Source of the DNA: Pontibacter lucknowensis
GTDB lineage: Bacteria; Bacteroidota; Bacteroidia; Cytophagales; Hymenobacteraceae
Direction: 5' to 3'
Length of the DNA: 64,000 nt
Assembly (NCBI RefSeq): GCF_900156415.1
Contig: NZ_FTNM01000001.1
Coordinates: 186,001-250,000, forward strand
The notes beneath the pieces are model-generated. The model was given only the letters and a program-made list of their open reading frames with translations. It was not told the origin of the DNA and did not search any database. Positions 1 to 9,439 of the stretch are shown in pieces (position 1 is the first letter of the stretch; the number at the start of each line of letters is the position of its first letter). Made by a program: the position numbers and the translations under genes.

Positions 1-94
1 AAAATGGCAGGTGTAAACTGACTAGCCCGTCACTTTTACGTAAACGGTAGACCGGCTATACCTGTATCATCAAGAACTCAATCACCTGAAGTAT

Positions 95-349
95 ATGAAG
101 AACAAAGATAATTTTCACGAAAAGAAAAATGACAGCGGCCATCTGGGCGAGGACAAGGACAGAAATAAAGTAAGCAAGAACCTTGCTCCCAAAGGCACTG
201 ACCGTGAGTCAGAGAACACACCACCCGGTAATGAAGTTTATGTAGACCTGGAGCCAGACGAATTGCACCTGGCCGATGAGGAAGATGAAGTGGAAGACGT
301 GAGCGACCTGCGCAGCAAAGACAAGGATAAAGACAAAAAGAAAAAATAA
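95..349 (+). CDS. Small highly charged protein of unknown function
   Basis: An 84-residue, strongly hydrophilic protein with almost no aromatic or long hydrophobic stretches. A lysine/asparagine-rich front is followed by an acidic middle (about residues 50-70) and a C-terminal run of alternating Lys/Asp ending in several lysines. It has no signal peptide or membrane segment and is probably intrinsically disordered and cytoplasmic. I do not recognise a family. The ATG at 95 is preceded by a purine-rich stretch, and the gene ends directly at a long terminator hairpin, which argues for a real transcription unit. Confidence 0.6.
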   Translation: MKNKDNFHEKKNDSGHLGEDKDRNKVSKNLAPKGTDRESENTPPGNEVYVDLEPDELHLADEEDEVEDVSDLRSKDKDKDKKKK

Positions 350-388
350 ACAAGAAGCGCTGCCTGAAAGGGCAGCGCTTCTTGTTTA
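347..388. terminator. Bidirectional intrinsic terminator
   Basis: A perfect 14-bp stem (351-364 with 371-384, loop TGAAAG) extends through A/T pairs to about 18 bp and overlaps the stop codon of the upstream gene. It lies between two convergent genes and has A-rich and T-rich arms, so it can serve both. Confidence 0.85.
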
Positions 389-392
389 TACC

Positions 393-728
393 TTAGTTAT
401 TATTGCCAACCGGCGGCCTGGTAGGAAGTATACGCAGGACTCGGTGCCGTGTGGAATCCACTGGGGCATGGGGCAGTTGCAGCGGTCTTACTTCGGGAGG
501 CAGGTTAACTGGTGCATTCCGATCGTACTCTTCAATATTGCGCTTGCGATTTATATCGCTTGCCTGCTCATACATTTGCCTACGTACCGGATCACCTTCG
601 CTAACTCTGACCCGCTGCGTATGACCAGGATCAGGAGGTAAAGTACCTCTCCCTCCTTCCGATAGCGACGTACAGCTCATGGCCCCCAGCAGCACGATGC
701 CCCCTATCCAGCTTCTATACCTTTTCAT
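393..728 (-). CDS. Small lipoprotein of unknown function
   Basis: A 111-residue protein with a clear lipoprotein signal: basic start (MKRYR), hydrophobic core, then a lipobox ending in Cys19 (GAMSC). The mature part is rich in Pro and Arg with no recognisable domain. It is presumably anchored in the outer or inner membrane on the periplasmic side. It shares a terminator with the convergent gene at 95-349. No family assignment is possible; overlapping plus-strand frames look like shadows because they lack such structure. Confidence 0.6.
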   Translation of the reverse strand: MKRYRSWIGGIVLLGAMSCTSLSEGGRGTLPPDPGHTQRVRVSEGDPVRRQMYEQASDINRKRNIEEYDRNAPVNLPPEVRPLQLPHAPVDSTRHRVLRILPTRPPVGNNN

Positions 729-818
729 CTTGTTTCATCTTAAAATAGTAAAATAAAGATGTCGATTAAAACACCCTATACTATGTATACGGATGAAAAA
801 GTATAAAAGAACGTACTC

Positions 819-1082
819 TTAATTATTATCCTTCAGGTTCTGCTGACCAACCTGTGTGAGCATTAGCCCCTCGGGTGCCGGCGTTACCCAGGCCAGTTTG
901 GCCAGGTGGTGCTCAGCCTCTTTCTGCACATCTTTGTATTTAGGGTAGCGTTCCTGCAGGTATGGGTATAGCTCCTGGTACGACAGCACGCTGCCAGCCT
1001 CTATGTTATGTTCCCTGAAGGCACCCATGATGCACTGCGCCACATTTTCTATATTATCCGCTTCGGAGTGTAGTTTGTTCAT
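819..1082 (-). CDS. Conserved hypothetical protein
   Basis: An 87-residue soluble protein with predicted helical segments and a C-terminal part that could be a small winged-helix-like fold (KEAEHHLAKLAWVTP...GLMLTQVGQQNL). No catalytic motif and no signal peptide. The winged-helix idea is only an impression from the alternation of helices and a hydrophobic strand. It stands alone between a lipoprotein gene and msrB, both on the same strand. Confidence 0.55.
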   Translation of the reverse strand: MNKLHSEADNIENVAQCIMGAFREHNIEAGSVLSYQELYPYLQERYPKYKDVQKEAEHHLAKLAWVTPAPEGLMLTQVGQQNLKDNN

Positions 1083-1163
1083 GTCTGTTGTCTCGTTAGT
1101 GTTGGATAGAAAATACGGGGTATGTGAGTCAAGAGTTGAAAGTTAAGACTCAAGAGTAAAACC

Positions 1164-1712
1164 CTACTCCGCTTTTATGAACCCAAGTGCTACCGAGTTG
1201 AGGCAGTAGCGCAGGCCGGTGGGCTTGGGTCCGTCGTCGAATACGTGGCCCAGGTGTCCGCCGCAGCGACCGCAGACTACTTCGGTGCGCACCATGCCCA
1301 TGCTACGGTCAGCTACTTCACGCACGTTCTTAGACGAAATCGGTCTGAAAAAACTCGGCCAGCCTGTGCCGGAGTCGAACTTCGTGTCAGAGGTGAATAC
1401 TTCATTTCCGCAGGCGGCGCAGGTATAGACGCCTTTTTCTTTGTGATCATTGTACTTGCCACTGAAGGCCCGCTCTGTTCCTTTTTGCCGCAGCACATAA
1501 TACTGAGCCGGCGTAAGTTGCTTTTTCCACTCCGCTTCGGTTTTGTTGATCTCGTAAGTTTGCTTTGATTTCTTTGAGTTGTCGTTTTGGGTGGCACTTA
1601 CATCCCCCGATCCTGCCACAATGGCCTCAGAATCGGTAATGGGCTGATCCTGCTGTCCGCAGGCGGGCAAGCTCAGGAGCAACAGCAAGGTATAGATATA
1701 AAACATTTTCAT
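1164..1712 (-). CDS. msrB: Peptide-methionine (R)-S-oxide reductase, lipoprotein form
   Basis: MsrB reduces methionine-R-sulfoxide in proteins. The domain runs from [15 protein letters not shown] to the C-terminus. It carries both zinc-binding pairs (CAAC and CGRC), the TGWPSF motif and the catalytic cysteine in RYCLNS. The N-terminus is a lipoprotein signal ending LLSLPAC, so the enzyme probably acts in the envelope. I place the start at 1712 (MKMFYIYT...) rather than the longer frame from 1739, because this gives a normal signal peptide. A linker of about 40 polar residues separates the lipidated Cys from the domain. Confidence 0.93.
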   Translation of the reverse strand: MKMFYIYTLLLLLSLPACGQQDQPITDSEAIVAGSGDVSATQNDNSKKSKQTYEINKTEAEWKKQLTPAQYYVLRQKGTERAFSGKYNDHKEKGVYTCAACGNEVFTSDTKFDSGTGWPSFFRPISSKNVREVADRSMGMVRTEVVCGRCGGHLGHVFDDGPKPTGLRYCLNSVALGFIKAE

Positions 1713-1897
1713 ACAGTTGTTTACGAAGTACAAGAGCAAAAAACAGGCCTCTTTTGATTATTTTATACCTAATTGAACAAAGCCAGCACACATAATGTTT
1801 GCTCCATAACCTTAGTCATCGTGCTGAGAGAGAAGATTTAATAATTACCTAACCTGTTTATTTCGAGCGGACTACTGTAAATGCGAAGGCTTTTTTA

Positions 1898-1906
1898 TAC
1901 CTTTGC
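1898..1906 (+). promoter_or_regulatory. -7 promoter element upstream of typA
   Basis: TACCTTTGC matches the Bacteroidota -7 consensus TAnnTTTGC exactly and ends 19 bases before the ATG at 1926. No convincing -33 TTTG is visible. Its position excludes the longer in-frame start at 1881 for typA. Confidence 0.6.
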
Positions 1907-1925
1907 ACCTCGAAAAATCAATTCA

Positions 1926-3737
1926 ATGCAAAATATTCGAAATATCGCGATTATCGCACACGTAGACCACGGCAAGACAACGCTCGTGGACAAAATCATC
2001 CACGCTTCAAAGCTATTTGCTGACCACCAGCACTTTGACGACCTCATTCTGGACAACAATGACCTGGAGCGCGAGCGCGGTATCACGATCGTTTCCAAGA
2101 ACGTATCGGTTCGTTACAAGGATGTTAAGATCAACATCATCGACACACCTGGTCACGCCGACTTCGGCGGTGAGGTAGAGCGTGTACTCAAGATGGCTGA
2201 CGGTGTACTCCTTTTGGTGGATGCCTTCGAAGGTGCCATGCCACAGACACGTTTCGTACTGGGCAAAGCGATTCAGCTTGGCCTGAAGCCGATCGTAGTA
2301 GTAAACAAAGTAGACAAAGAAAACTGCCGTCCTGATGAAGTGCACGAGCAAGTGTTCGACCTGATGTTCAACCTCGAGGCTACTGAAGACCAGTTGGACT
2401 TCACAACGCTTTACGGTTCTTCCAAGCAGGGCTGGATGAGTACTGACTGGACACAGCCAACTGATAACATCACGCCACTGCTGGATGCCATCATCGATGT
2501 GATCCCTCCTGCTCCTTACCGTGAAGGTACGCCGCAAATGCAGATCACTTCGCTTGACTACTCTTCTTTCGTGGGTCGTATCGCCATTGGTCGTGTGCAC
2601 CGTGGTACGTTGAAAGAAGGTATGCCAATCAGCTTGATGAAAGCCGACGGTTCAATTAAGAAAGGTCGTATCAAGGAGCTTCAGGTTTTTGAAGGTCTTG
2701 GCAGAAAGTCTGTACAGGAAGTAACTGCCGGCGAAATTTGCGCCATTACAGGTATAGAGGGCTTCGACATTGGCGATACGATTGCTGATGCTGAGAACCC
2801 TGAGGCTTTGGCCCGTATCTCGATTGACGAGCCAACCATGAACATGCTCTTCACGATCAACAACTCTCCTTTCTTTGGTAAAGAGGGTAAGTTCGTGACG
2901 TCGCGCCACCTGCGTGACCGCCTGTTCAAAGAAACTGAGAAAAACCTGGCCCTGCGCGTACAGGAAACCGACCGCGAAGATACCTTCCTGGTATTCGGTC
3001 GCGGTATCCTTCACTTGTCAGTACTGATCGAAACGATGCGTCGTGAAGGTTACGAACTGCAGGTTGGTCAGCCACAGGTTATCTATAAAGAAATTGACGG
3101 CCAGCGCCACGAGCCAATTGAGCACCTGGTAGTAGACGTTCCGGAAGAGACTGCCGGTAAGGTAATCGAGCTGGTATCGATGCGCAAAGGTGAACTGACG
3201 ATCATGGAGCCGAAGGGCGACCTGCAGCACCTGGAGTTCAATATTCCGGCGCGTGGTCTGATCGGTCTGCGTAACAACGTACTGACTGCCACTGCTGGTG
3301 AGGCGATCATGAACCACCGCTTCCTGGCGTACGAGCCTTACAAAGGCGCTATACCTGGCCGTAACAACGGTTCTATCATTTCGATGGAAACAGGCCCGGG
3401 TACAGCTTACTCTATCGACAAGCTGCAGGATCGTGGTGTGTTCTTCGTTGATCCGGGTGTAGATGTATACATGGGCCAGGTAATTGGTGAGCACAACCGC
3501 CAGAACGATATCACGGTGAACATCCAGAAGGGCAAGAAGCTGACAAACATGCGTGCTTCCGGTTCTGATGACAACACTAAGATCGCTCCGGCCAAGAACT
3601 TCTCACTGGAAGAAGCCATGGAATACATCCAGAAGGATGAGTACCTGGAAGTGACGCCAAAGAGCCTGCGTATGCGTAAGATCTACCTCGACGAGAACGA
3701 GCGTAACCGCATGGGCAAGAAAGAAGAAGTAGCGTAG
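1926..3737 (+). CDS. typA: Translational GTPase TypA/BipA
   Basis: A ribosome-binding GTPase of the elongation-factor family, involved in ribosome assembly and stress or cold adaptation. From Met at 1926 it is 603 residues, normal for the family. Visible motifs: P-loop AHVDHGKTT (residues 11-19), switch region [24 protein letters not shown] (G3) and [10 protein letters not shown] (G4). Later come the EF-G-like domains III and V ([20 protein letters not shown]) and the TypA-specific C-terminal domain. An in-frame start at 1881 would add 15 residues but lies upstream of the -7 promoter element, so 1926 is preferred. Codon use here is biased, as expected of a well-expressed gene. Confidence 0.97.
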   Translation: MQNIRNIAIIAHVDHGKTTLVDKIIHASKLFADHQHFDDLILDNNDLERERGITIVSKNVSVRYKDVKINIIDTPGHADFGGEVERVLKMADGVLLLVDAFEGAMPQTRFVLGKAIQLGLKPIVVVNKVDKENCRPDEVHEQVFDLMFNLEATEDQLDFTTLYGSSKQGWMSTDWTQPTDNITPLLDAIIDVIPPAPYREGTPQMQITSLDYSSFVGRIAIGRVHRGTLKEGMPISLMKADGSIKKGRIKELQVFEGLGRKSVQEVTAGEICAITGIEGFDIGDTIADAENPEALARISIDEPTMNMLFTINNSPFFGKEGKFVTSRHLRDRLFKETEKNLALRVQETDREDTFLVFGRGILHLSVLIETMRREGYELQVGQPQVIYKEIDGQRHEPIEHLVVDVPEETAGKVIELVSMRKGELTIMEPKGDLQHLEFNIPARGLIGLRNNVLTATAGEAIMNHRFLAYEPYKGAIPGRNNGSIISMETGPGTAYSIDKLQDRGVFFVDPGVDVYMGQVIGEHNRQNDITVNIQKGKKLTNMRASGSDDNTKIAPAKNFSLEEAMEYIQKDEYLEVTPKSLRMRKIYLDENERNRMGKKEEVA

Positions 3738-3758
3738 GTATAGTCTGCTCTCAATTAT

Positions 3759-3792
3759 AAAGCCCCGGCTGATTAAGTTCAGTCGGGGCTTT
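3759..3792 (+). terminator. Intrinsic terminator after typA
   Basis: Stem AAAGCCCCG/CGGGGCTTT (3759-3767 with 3784-3792) with an inner CTGA/TCAG pairing, followed by TTTTG. Confidence 0.85.
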
Positions 3793-3918
3793 TTGTTTGG
3801 ATAATTTGTAAAGTGCTATGGTTGAGGCATATTGATCATGGTAAAGCAATCTAAAAACTACACCTGGAGTATAACTTCTACTAAACAAGTACCACTACAT
3901 CAGCTAGCAGTTCTCCCC

Positions 3919-4591
3919 ATGGTAAATCAATTAAAGATCACCACTACCTTTTTACTGTTAGCGCTGTTGGTTATGGCCCTGAAATGTGATGATGACTACC
4001 CGCTGGAAGAATTCAAATACAACTTTGAGGAGACTGTGGATATCCTGCCTGTGAAAAAGAGCTACAAGCTAGGTGATACCATCTGGATAAAGTATCAGAA
4101 TAGTGACAAACGGCTTCATGACGCCATTACGAAGCAAGACATCCTCACCGACTCAGTATCTTTAGGATTTAATATGTCGTTTGAAGGCACTTATTATTCC
4201 CTGTTATACCCACCGGGAGGGCATTGTGAATTCATAACCTCCGACCGAAACATAGACCAGGCTTCGAGCAGATCAGGCGAGTCCACAGCGGCCTTAAGAT
4301 TGATATATGGGTGCGCTAACACCCAAAGTTTTGAAGCAGGAGTAGTCTTAAAGCAGAGGGGGAATCTATAAGCTAAGTCTTTACCAGTACAGCCCTGTCA
4401 GTAGGGTAGTAAGCTGCACCGGTCAACCGGCTGCCTTCCCCTTATCAACCATAGCCTATAAATTCAATGTAGCAGATGGCAACAAGGATGTATACCTTAG
4501 CATTCCGCCCATTTCGAGGGGAGAAAGCCCTAAAGGGACTACAGAAAGTAAAATTGACAGCAAACAGATGTTTATTGTGAAGGTCGAATAA
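3919..4591 (+). pseudogene. Lipoprotein gene interrupted by a single-base frameshift
   Basis: The intact frame starts at ATG 3919 (an upstream ATG at 3838 or alternative start at 3832 would add an unlikely leader). It encodes a hydrophobic signal ending near ALKC, then a polar periplasmic domain, and stops at 4369-4371. Removing one G from the G5 run at 4358-4362 restores a continuous frame to TAA at 4589-4591. The restored tail reads smoothly (GIYKLSLY..., NVADGNKDVYLSIPP, KQMFIVKVE), and the whole would be 223 residues. The tail resembles the C-termini of lipoproteins I associate with this bacterial group, from memory only. It could be a true pseudogene, a phase-variable homopolymer or a sequencing error. 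Confidence 0.8.
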
Positions 4592-4755
4592 GGTCTGTGT
4601 CAGCTAACATCATACTTTCCTGCTCTCCAGCATCCATTTACCGGCTATCAAGAATCAAAACATCAAATTATTAAAATTTCATAGAAGTCCGTGTGGAATT
4701 TCAGGGTCAACTGAATCTATAAGTTGGTATATGATTATCACCTTATAAATTCATC

Positions 4756-5631
4756 ATGCTCCGAAGACACTTTTCTATAGCTGAATTGCATTCTATCACC
4801 TGCGCCTTTCACAGGAGTGCAATCAATCGTCCTAAACCCAGCTTGCTTTTCATCACGAGGCTGATCCTGCTCACACTGCTATTGGCTGCCACCGGTTGCC
4901 AGTCACAGGAAGAAAGCCCTGAATACGAATCTGTCGAGATGACGATGGCACCTCCCCCTCCTGAGGCACCTACAATAGAGCTGCAAAGAAAGCTGATAAA
5001 AGAGGGAAGGGTGGAATATGAAACTGATGATATCAGCGCTACACGCCAGCAAGTATTTGCCGCGATAAAGCGATATAGGGGCTATGTTTCTTCTGACGAG
5101 GAACACAAATCTCCGGGAAGAACCAGCAACACCCTTGTGATCAGAGTACCGGCAGAGAACTTTGATAACCTGCTAAAGGAAGCCACTACAGGCGTCAGGA
5201 AATTTGACATCAGGGAAATAAATGTGAAAGATGTCACTGAAGAATTTCTGGACATACAGGCCCGCCTTAAAACTAAAAAGGAACTCGAAGCCAGGTTCCT
5301 GGAGCTATTGAAACAGGCTAATACAGTGACCGAAGTATTGGAAATTGAAAAGCAAATAGCCGCCCTGCGCTCCGACATCGAGTCGATAGAAGGACGGCTA
5401 AAGTATCTAGAGAACCAAGTTTCCCTCTCCACCCTCTCCATGACATTTTATGAGAGCACTCCTGTTCATACCGAATTTTCAGAAGAGTTTAAAGACAGCT
5501 TCCGGAATGGCTGGGACAACCTGATCTGGTTCCTTGTGTTTCTCACCAATATCTGGCCCTTTATCCTGCTCGGGCTCCTGCTGCTGATCGGACTAAGCGC
5601 TCTTAGAAAGCGACGGAGAAATGTCACCTGA
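4756..5631 (+). CDS. DUF4349 domain lipoprotein with C-terminal membrane segment
   Basis: Belongs to the DUF4349 family. After the lipobox (LAATGC, Cys48) and a proline-rich linker comes the DUF4349 region: an EGRVEYET strand, VRVPAENFDNLL-like core, and a coiled coil around residues 165-225 (LKTKKELEARFLELLKQ...). A single membrane helix near the end (about 255-280) is followed by a basic tail, RKRRR. It was likely anchored in the envelope at both ends. From ATG 4756 the n-region is unusually long; an in-frame TTG at 4843 would give a compact signal peptide and may be the true start. Function unknown. Confidence 0.85.
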   Translation: MLRRHFSIAELHSITCAFHRSAINRPKPSLLFITRLILLTLLLAATGCQSQEESPEYESVEMTMAPPPPEAPTIELQRKLIKEGRVEYETDDISATRQQVFAAIKRYRGYVSSDEEHKSPGRTSNTLVIRVPAENFDNLLKEATTGVRKFDIREINVKDVTEEFLDIQARLKTKKELEARFLELLKQANTVTEVLEIEKQIAALRSDIESIEGRLKYLENQVSLSTLSMTFYESTPVHTEFSEEFKDSFRNGWDNLIWFLVFLTNIWPFILLGLLLLIGLSALRKRRRNVT

Positions 5632-5744
5632 ATGGCGTGCTTTTGTGCTGTAAATTTGGTTTATGCACTATATCAATCCTCTGCCTGTAAACATTAACGC
5701 TGAATTACGTTAGATAGGCAGATAAATTTGATAACATACTTTGC

Positions 5745-7346
5745 ATGAAAAGCTACTACCTGCACGTTTTGTCACTCACGTGCATTATTCTATTTTCTTC
5801 GGGTTGTGCCCGCAAGAATTTCTTCGCTAAAACACCCGTCGTTGACCAGGATCGCTATCAGCAGCTGAAAACTGCTTCCCCTACTGATGTAGACAGTGTA
5901 ACCGTGATGGCTGGCCAGCATTACAAGCGAACTGGATTTCACAATTTCTTCTGGGGCAAGCATTACCGCGACGTATGGGCCACTCCCGTTACTGTCAAGG
6001 TGTTTGATATGAAAACAGCCAAGGGCGGGCTCTCCATCGAAAAGTTAGGGGGTGGTATGCAGACCACCAGCCTCACCCTGATAGATGACAGTGGCTTTAC
6101 CTACGCCCTGCGTTCACTGGACAAAGACCCGGCCGGTATACTGCCCAAGTTCTGGCGAAACACCTTTGTCGCTGACGTGCTCCGCGACCAGACCTCAGCC
6201 ATCAACCCCTATGCCGCTATCGTGCTGCCCACCATGGCAGAGGCTGCTGGTATACCACACTCCAAACCCGAATTGGTTTATGTGCTCCCCAACGACACTA
6301 CTTTCGGCGAGTACAGCGACAGGTTTCAGGACGGAGTGTTTATGATCGAGGAGAAGTATGATAGCGACCGCACTATTACGCCCCTGATTGAAGGAGCCAC
6401 AGATATTGCCGGCTCCAAAAAGATGCTGAGAAAGCGGTTCGGCGACGATGATCACTTTATCGATCAGCGAGCGTTTGCCCGTGCCCGCCTCTTCGACTTG
6501 TTCATCAATGACTGGGACCGCCACGTAGGGCAGTGGGAGTGGGCAGTATATGACGATGGCAATAACAAGCACTACCGGGCTATTCCGAAAGACCGCGACA
6601 ATGCCTTCTTTAAGTTTGATGACGGTATTATCACCTGGCTGTTTAGCCGCAAGTGGGCCATACGCAAGTTCGAATCCTTCGACCCAAAGTACAAGGATGT
6701 GTATGCCCTGATGATGAATGCCACCTTCATCGACAGCCGCGGTCTGAACGAACTCACCCTACAGGACTACCAGGACCTGGCTGCTGAGCTGCAGGCTGCA
6801 TTAACGGATGAAGTAATCGAAAGTGCTATCAGGCAATTCCCGCCTCAGGTATACGCACAGATCGGAGAGCAAACCATACGAACCCTGAAGAGTCGCCGCG
6901 ATCTGCTACCTCAGGCTGCGCAGGAGTTTTACATGCACCTGGCCAAAGATCCGCTTGTGATAGGCACTGATAAGGAGGAACGCTTCGAAGTGGAGCGCCT
7001 CAACGACGAGGAAACATCTGTAAAAGTGACACGCTTATCAGATGACAAGCAGGTATACCACCGAATATTCAAGCGCAGTGAAACAAAGCAGATCACCCTG
7101 TACGGTCTGGCTGAGGATGATGAGTTTGAGGTGAGTGGCGAAGTCAGTAAGGGTATCCGCGTAGTGATCGTGGGTGGCCGCGGTGAGGACGAAATAAAGG
7201 ACAAATCGCGGGTGAACAGTTGGCGTCGGAAGACGATTGTATATGACACCAAGCGTGGCAACGAATTTGAATTTGGACCTGAGACAGTAGACAAAACCAC
7301 CCGCGATGTAAGAGTGCACGCTTTTGACAGGGAAGGGAACAAATAA
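5745..7346 (+). CDS. Kinase-like lipoprotein, first of a tandem pair
   Basis: A 533-residue protein with a lipoprotein signal (FSSGC, Cys21). The rest resembles the central domain of the roughly 1,200-residue Bacteroidota outer-membrane proteins that join a metallophosphoesterase to a BamA/TamA-like barrel; here both partners are absent. Key motifs: ALRSLDKDP (121-129), a PYAAIVLP segment, NDWDRHVGQWEW (255-266) and IPKDRDNAFFKFDDG (280-294). The DRH followed by a DRD...F pattern resembles the catalytic and metal-binding motifs of FAM20/HipA-type kinases; that is my inference from motif order, not an established assignment. A C-terminal beta-rich repeat-like region follows (ITLYGLAEDDEFEVSG...). 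About 40 bases separate it from its paralogue at 7386. Confidence 0.75.
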   Translation: MKSYYLHVLSLTCIILFSSGCARKNFFAKTPVVDQDRYQQLKTASPTDVDSVTVMAGQHYKRTGFHNFFWGKHYRDVWATPVTVKVFDMKTAKGGLSIEKLGGGMQTTSLTLIDDSGFTYALRSLDKDPAGILPKFWRNTFVADVLRDQTSAINPYAAIVLPTMAEAAGIPHSKPELVYVLPNDTTFGEYSDRFQDGVFMIEEKYDSDRTITPLIEGATDIAGSKKMLRKRFGDDDHFIDQRAFARARLFDLFINDWDRHVGQWEWAVYDDGNNKHYRAIPKDRDNAFFKFDDGIITWLFSRKWAIRKFESFDPKYKDVYALMMNATFIDSRGLNELTLQDYQDLAAELQAALTDEVIESAIRQFPPQVYAQIGEQTIRTLKSRRDLLPQAAQEFYMHLAKDPLVIGTDKEERFEVERLNDEETSVKVTRLSDDKQVYHRIFKRSETKQITLYGLAEDDEFEVSGEVSKGIRVVIVGGRGEDEIKDKSRVNSWRRKTIVYDTKRGNEFEFGPETVDKTTRDVRVHAFDREGNK

Positions 7347-7385
7347 GTAAACCCGCACCACCAACCAACGAACCTACCAACACCC

Positions 7386-9014
7386 ATGCGCCCCTCCTAC
7401 TACCGATTACCATTCCTGATCAGCCTATTACCGGTGATGCTTGTGAGTAGCTGCATCGGCAACAAGTATACCCATAGCCTGCAGCAGGTTCCACCCCCAG
7501 CTCAATCAACAGCAGGTATACATGAGTACAGTGATAGCACCGTGACAGTAGCTGTTGGCGAACACTACGGTCGCGGCCGACTGCACACGTTCTTCTATGG
7601 CAAGCATTACCGCCCCGCCTGGACTACTCCTGTCTCTTTCCGGGTGCTCGACCTGGGCACTGAAAAGGGTGGCCTGACACCGACGCAGCAAGGTGGTAGC
7701 AGACAGACCTTGAACCTTCGTCTCAAAAATCCGGAGGGTAAAGAGTATGTGCTCCGCTCTGTTGACAAAGACCCCGCCACTGCCCTGCCCGAAAGGTGGC
7801 AGCAAAGCTATGCTGCCAACATCATACGCGATGCCACCTCAGCTACACATCCTTATGCTGCTCTCGTGCTGCCACCCATGGCCGAGGCAATCGGCATACA
7901 CCACACTAAGCCAGAACTGGTCTACATACCGCACGACCCCAGGCTAGGTGAGTACCAGGAAAACTTCGGTGGCATGGTCGCCCTGCTTGAGATCAGGCCT
8001 GATGATGACCTGTCAGATGAACCAGGTATGGGAAACTCTGAAAATATCAAGAGCACCAGGGCCATGCTCAAGGACCACTTTTTTGAAAACAACAGCGACA
8101 TAGACGCACGTTACTACCTGCGGGCCCGCCTCTTCGACATGCTGATCGGTGACTGGAGCCGACATGAAGATAACTGGCGCTGGGCACAGTATAAACAGGA
8201 CGGTGTAAAGGTATATCAGGCCGTGCCCCGTGATCGTGATAATGTGTTTTACAAGCTCAATGATGCGATCATTCCCTGGCTCTTTATGCGCACTGGCCTT
8301 AAGAAGCACTTTCAGACTTACAGCAATAACCTTTCAAACCTGGATGACCTGAACAGAAGCGGGCGCAACCTGGATGAAACCATACTCGCCGGCCTCACTT
8401 ACCAGGACTGGATAGAAGTAGCCGACAGCGTCAGTAGTGCGCTAACAAATGAGGTGATCGAGAAGTCTTTCCGGCAAATGCCCGATACCATTTACCAACT
8501 CACGGCTTCTCCCATCATGAACCAGCTAAAGTCCCGCCGGGACAAGCTGGGTAAATCTGTCCAAAAGTATTACAAAAGTTTAATGCGGGAGGCAATTGTC
8601 GTAGGTTCAGACAAGCATGAGCGATTTGAAGTAGAGGTGCTGTCTGCAAACGAGGTACGGGTACAGGTATACAAGATTAAGAAAGATGGCGAAGAAAGAA
8701 GGCAGCTCTTTGACCGGGTATTTCAGGCCAACGACACAAAAGAGATACACCTGTACGGCCTCAACGGCGATGACGAATTTGTAGTGAAGGGTGACGTCCG
8801 GCCGAAGATAAAAATCAGAATGTGGGGCGGTGCAGGCGAGGACAGCTATACCGTAAAAGGAAGCAAACCCATGGCCCGTCGCATTTGGATAGAAGATACT
8901 GAATACCGCAATACTTATGACCTGAGCAAAGGTACCCGCCAAAAAACAGAGCAAAGCCCTGCCGCTAATCAGTTTGACGCAGAGGGTTGGCTATTGCGCT
9001 ATTACCTTGACTAG
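7386..9014 (+). CDS. Kinase-like lipoprotein, second of a tandem pair
   Basis: A 542-residue paralogue of the preceding gene, colinear along its whole length. Lipobox LVSSC (Cys23). It shares YVLRSVDKDP (121-130), HPYAALVLPP, PRDRDNVF (281-288) and the C-terminal strand repeats (IHLYGLNGDDEFVVKG). The motif that reads DWDRH in the first copy reads DWSRH here (Ser258). If the fold is kinase-like, this replaces the presumed catalytic Asp, so this copy may be inactive or have a different role. It ends just before a strong terminator, so the pair probably forms one operon. Confidence 0.75.
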   Translation: MRPSYYRLPFLISLLPVMLVSSCIGNKYTHSLQQVPPPAQSTAGIHEYSDSTVTVAVGEHYGRGRLHTFFYGKHYRPAWTTPVSFRVLDLGTEKGGLTPTQQGGSRQTLNLRLKNPEGKEYVLRSVDKDPATALPERWQQSYAANIIRDATSATHPYAALVLPPMAEAIGIHHTKPELVYIPHDPRLGEYQENFGGMVALLEIRPDDDLSDEPGMGNSENIKSTRAMLKDHFFENNSDIDARYYLRARLFDMLIGDWSRHEDNWRWAQYKQDGVKVYQAVPRDRDNVFYKLNDAIIPWLFMRTGLKKHFQTYSNNLSNLDDLNRSGRNLDETILAGLTYQDWIEVADSVSSALTNEVIEKSFRQMPDTIYQLTASPIMNQLKSRRDKLGKSVQKYYKSLMREAIVVGSDKHERFEVEVLSANEVRVQVYKIKKDGEERRQLFDRVFQANDTKEIHLYGLNGDDEFVVKGDVRPKIKIRMWGGAGEDSYTVKGSKPMARRIWIEDTEYRNTYDLSKGTRQKTEQSPAANQFDAEGWLLRYYLD

Positions 9015-9026
9015 CGGACAACCGGG

Positions 9027-9072
9027 CACAAAAAAAGGAGCCGGCTATACCTAGCCGGCTCCTTTTTTTGTG
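9027..9072. terminator. Long bidirectional terminator
   Basis: A perfect 20-bp stem (9027-9046 with 9053-9072) with A7/T7 arms separates the convergent genes at 7386 and 9342. Its 6-base loop and the adjoining stem bases contain TATACCT, a copy of the window-wide 7-mer. Confidence 0.9.
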
Positions 9073-9081
9073 TCTTGTAGA

Positions 9082-9342
9082 TTAATCTTCTTTACCTGTT
9101 TTGTTTTGGGCTCCCTGGCCTCCGCCGCCACTGCCACTTCGGCTACCTGTACGGTTATCTTTGTCTTTGGCTCCCCAGGCTCCCTGGCCCTGCTGCTGGC
9201 TGGCCGTGGCCTTTGTGCCATCCGTGCCCAGGTCTACAGCTCCTTTGTGGTTTGCCTCATTTGAAAACTCGTCTGGCATTGGCTGCGAGTTCGCGTTACT
9301 GTCAGGTTTCTGTCTGTTCTGGTTATCTTTGTTATTAGCCAT
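9082..9342 (-). CDS. Small Gly/Asn/Gln-rich hydrophilic protein
   Basis: From ATG 9342 it is 86 residues (MANNKDNQNRQ...), with about one residue in six glycine, many Asn/Gln/Lys/Asp and nearly no hydrophobic residues. It has a C-terminal SGSGGGGQGAQ stretch. It is likely disordered and resembles hydrophilins in composition only. An ATG at 9363 (MKKNRRDM...) would add seven residues; the AGAAGAGAT just upstream of 9342 favours the shorter form. Plus-strand frames over the same bases are Cys/Pro/Leu-rich and look like shadows. Confidence 0.55.
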   Translation of the reverse strand: MANNKDNQNRQKPDSNANSQPMPDEFSNEANHKGAVDLGTDGTKATASQQQGQGAWGAKDKDNRTGSRSGSGGGGQGAQNKTGKED

Positions 9343-9439
9343 ATCTCTTCTATTTTTCTTCAACTCAGGTCCGTAACTCTTACGGACGTCTCCCTTGTAG
9401 GTACGGTGGGCCGCAAGGGTGGGTTGTCGAAGAAGAGGG

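Noticed and set aside
1126-1160. GTCAAGAGTTGAAAGTTAAGACTC block after msrB as a further copy of the 12-mer repeat
   Set aside because: It is similar in style (alternating GAGTT units) but lacks AGTTTAGGAGTT; kept out of the counted set.
3832-3918. N-terminal extension of the frameshifted lipoprotein from 3832
   Set aside because: It would place about 30 polar residues before the signal peptide; ATG 3919 gives a normal signal.
9101-9376. Cys/Pro/Leu-rich plus-strand frames opposite the small hydrophilic gene
   Set aside because: Composition is what reverse-reading of Gly/Gln/Asn codons would give; the minus-strand frame has a better start and follows strand context.
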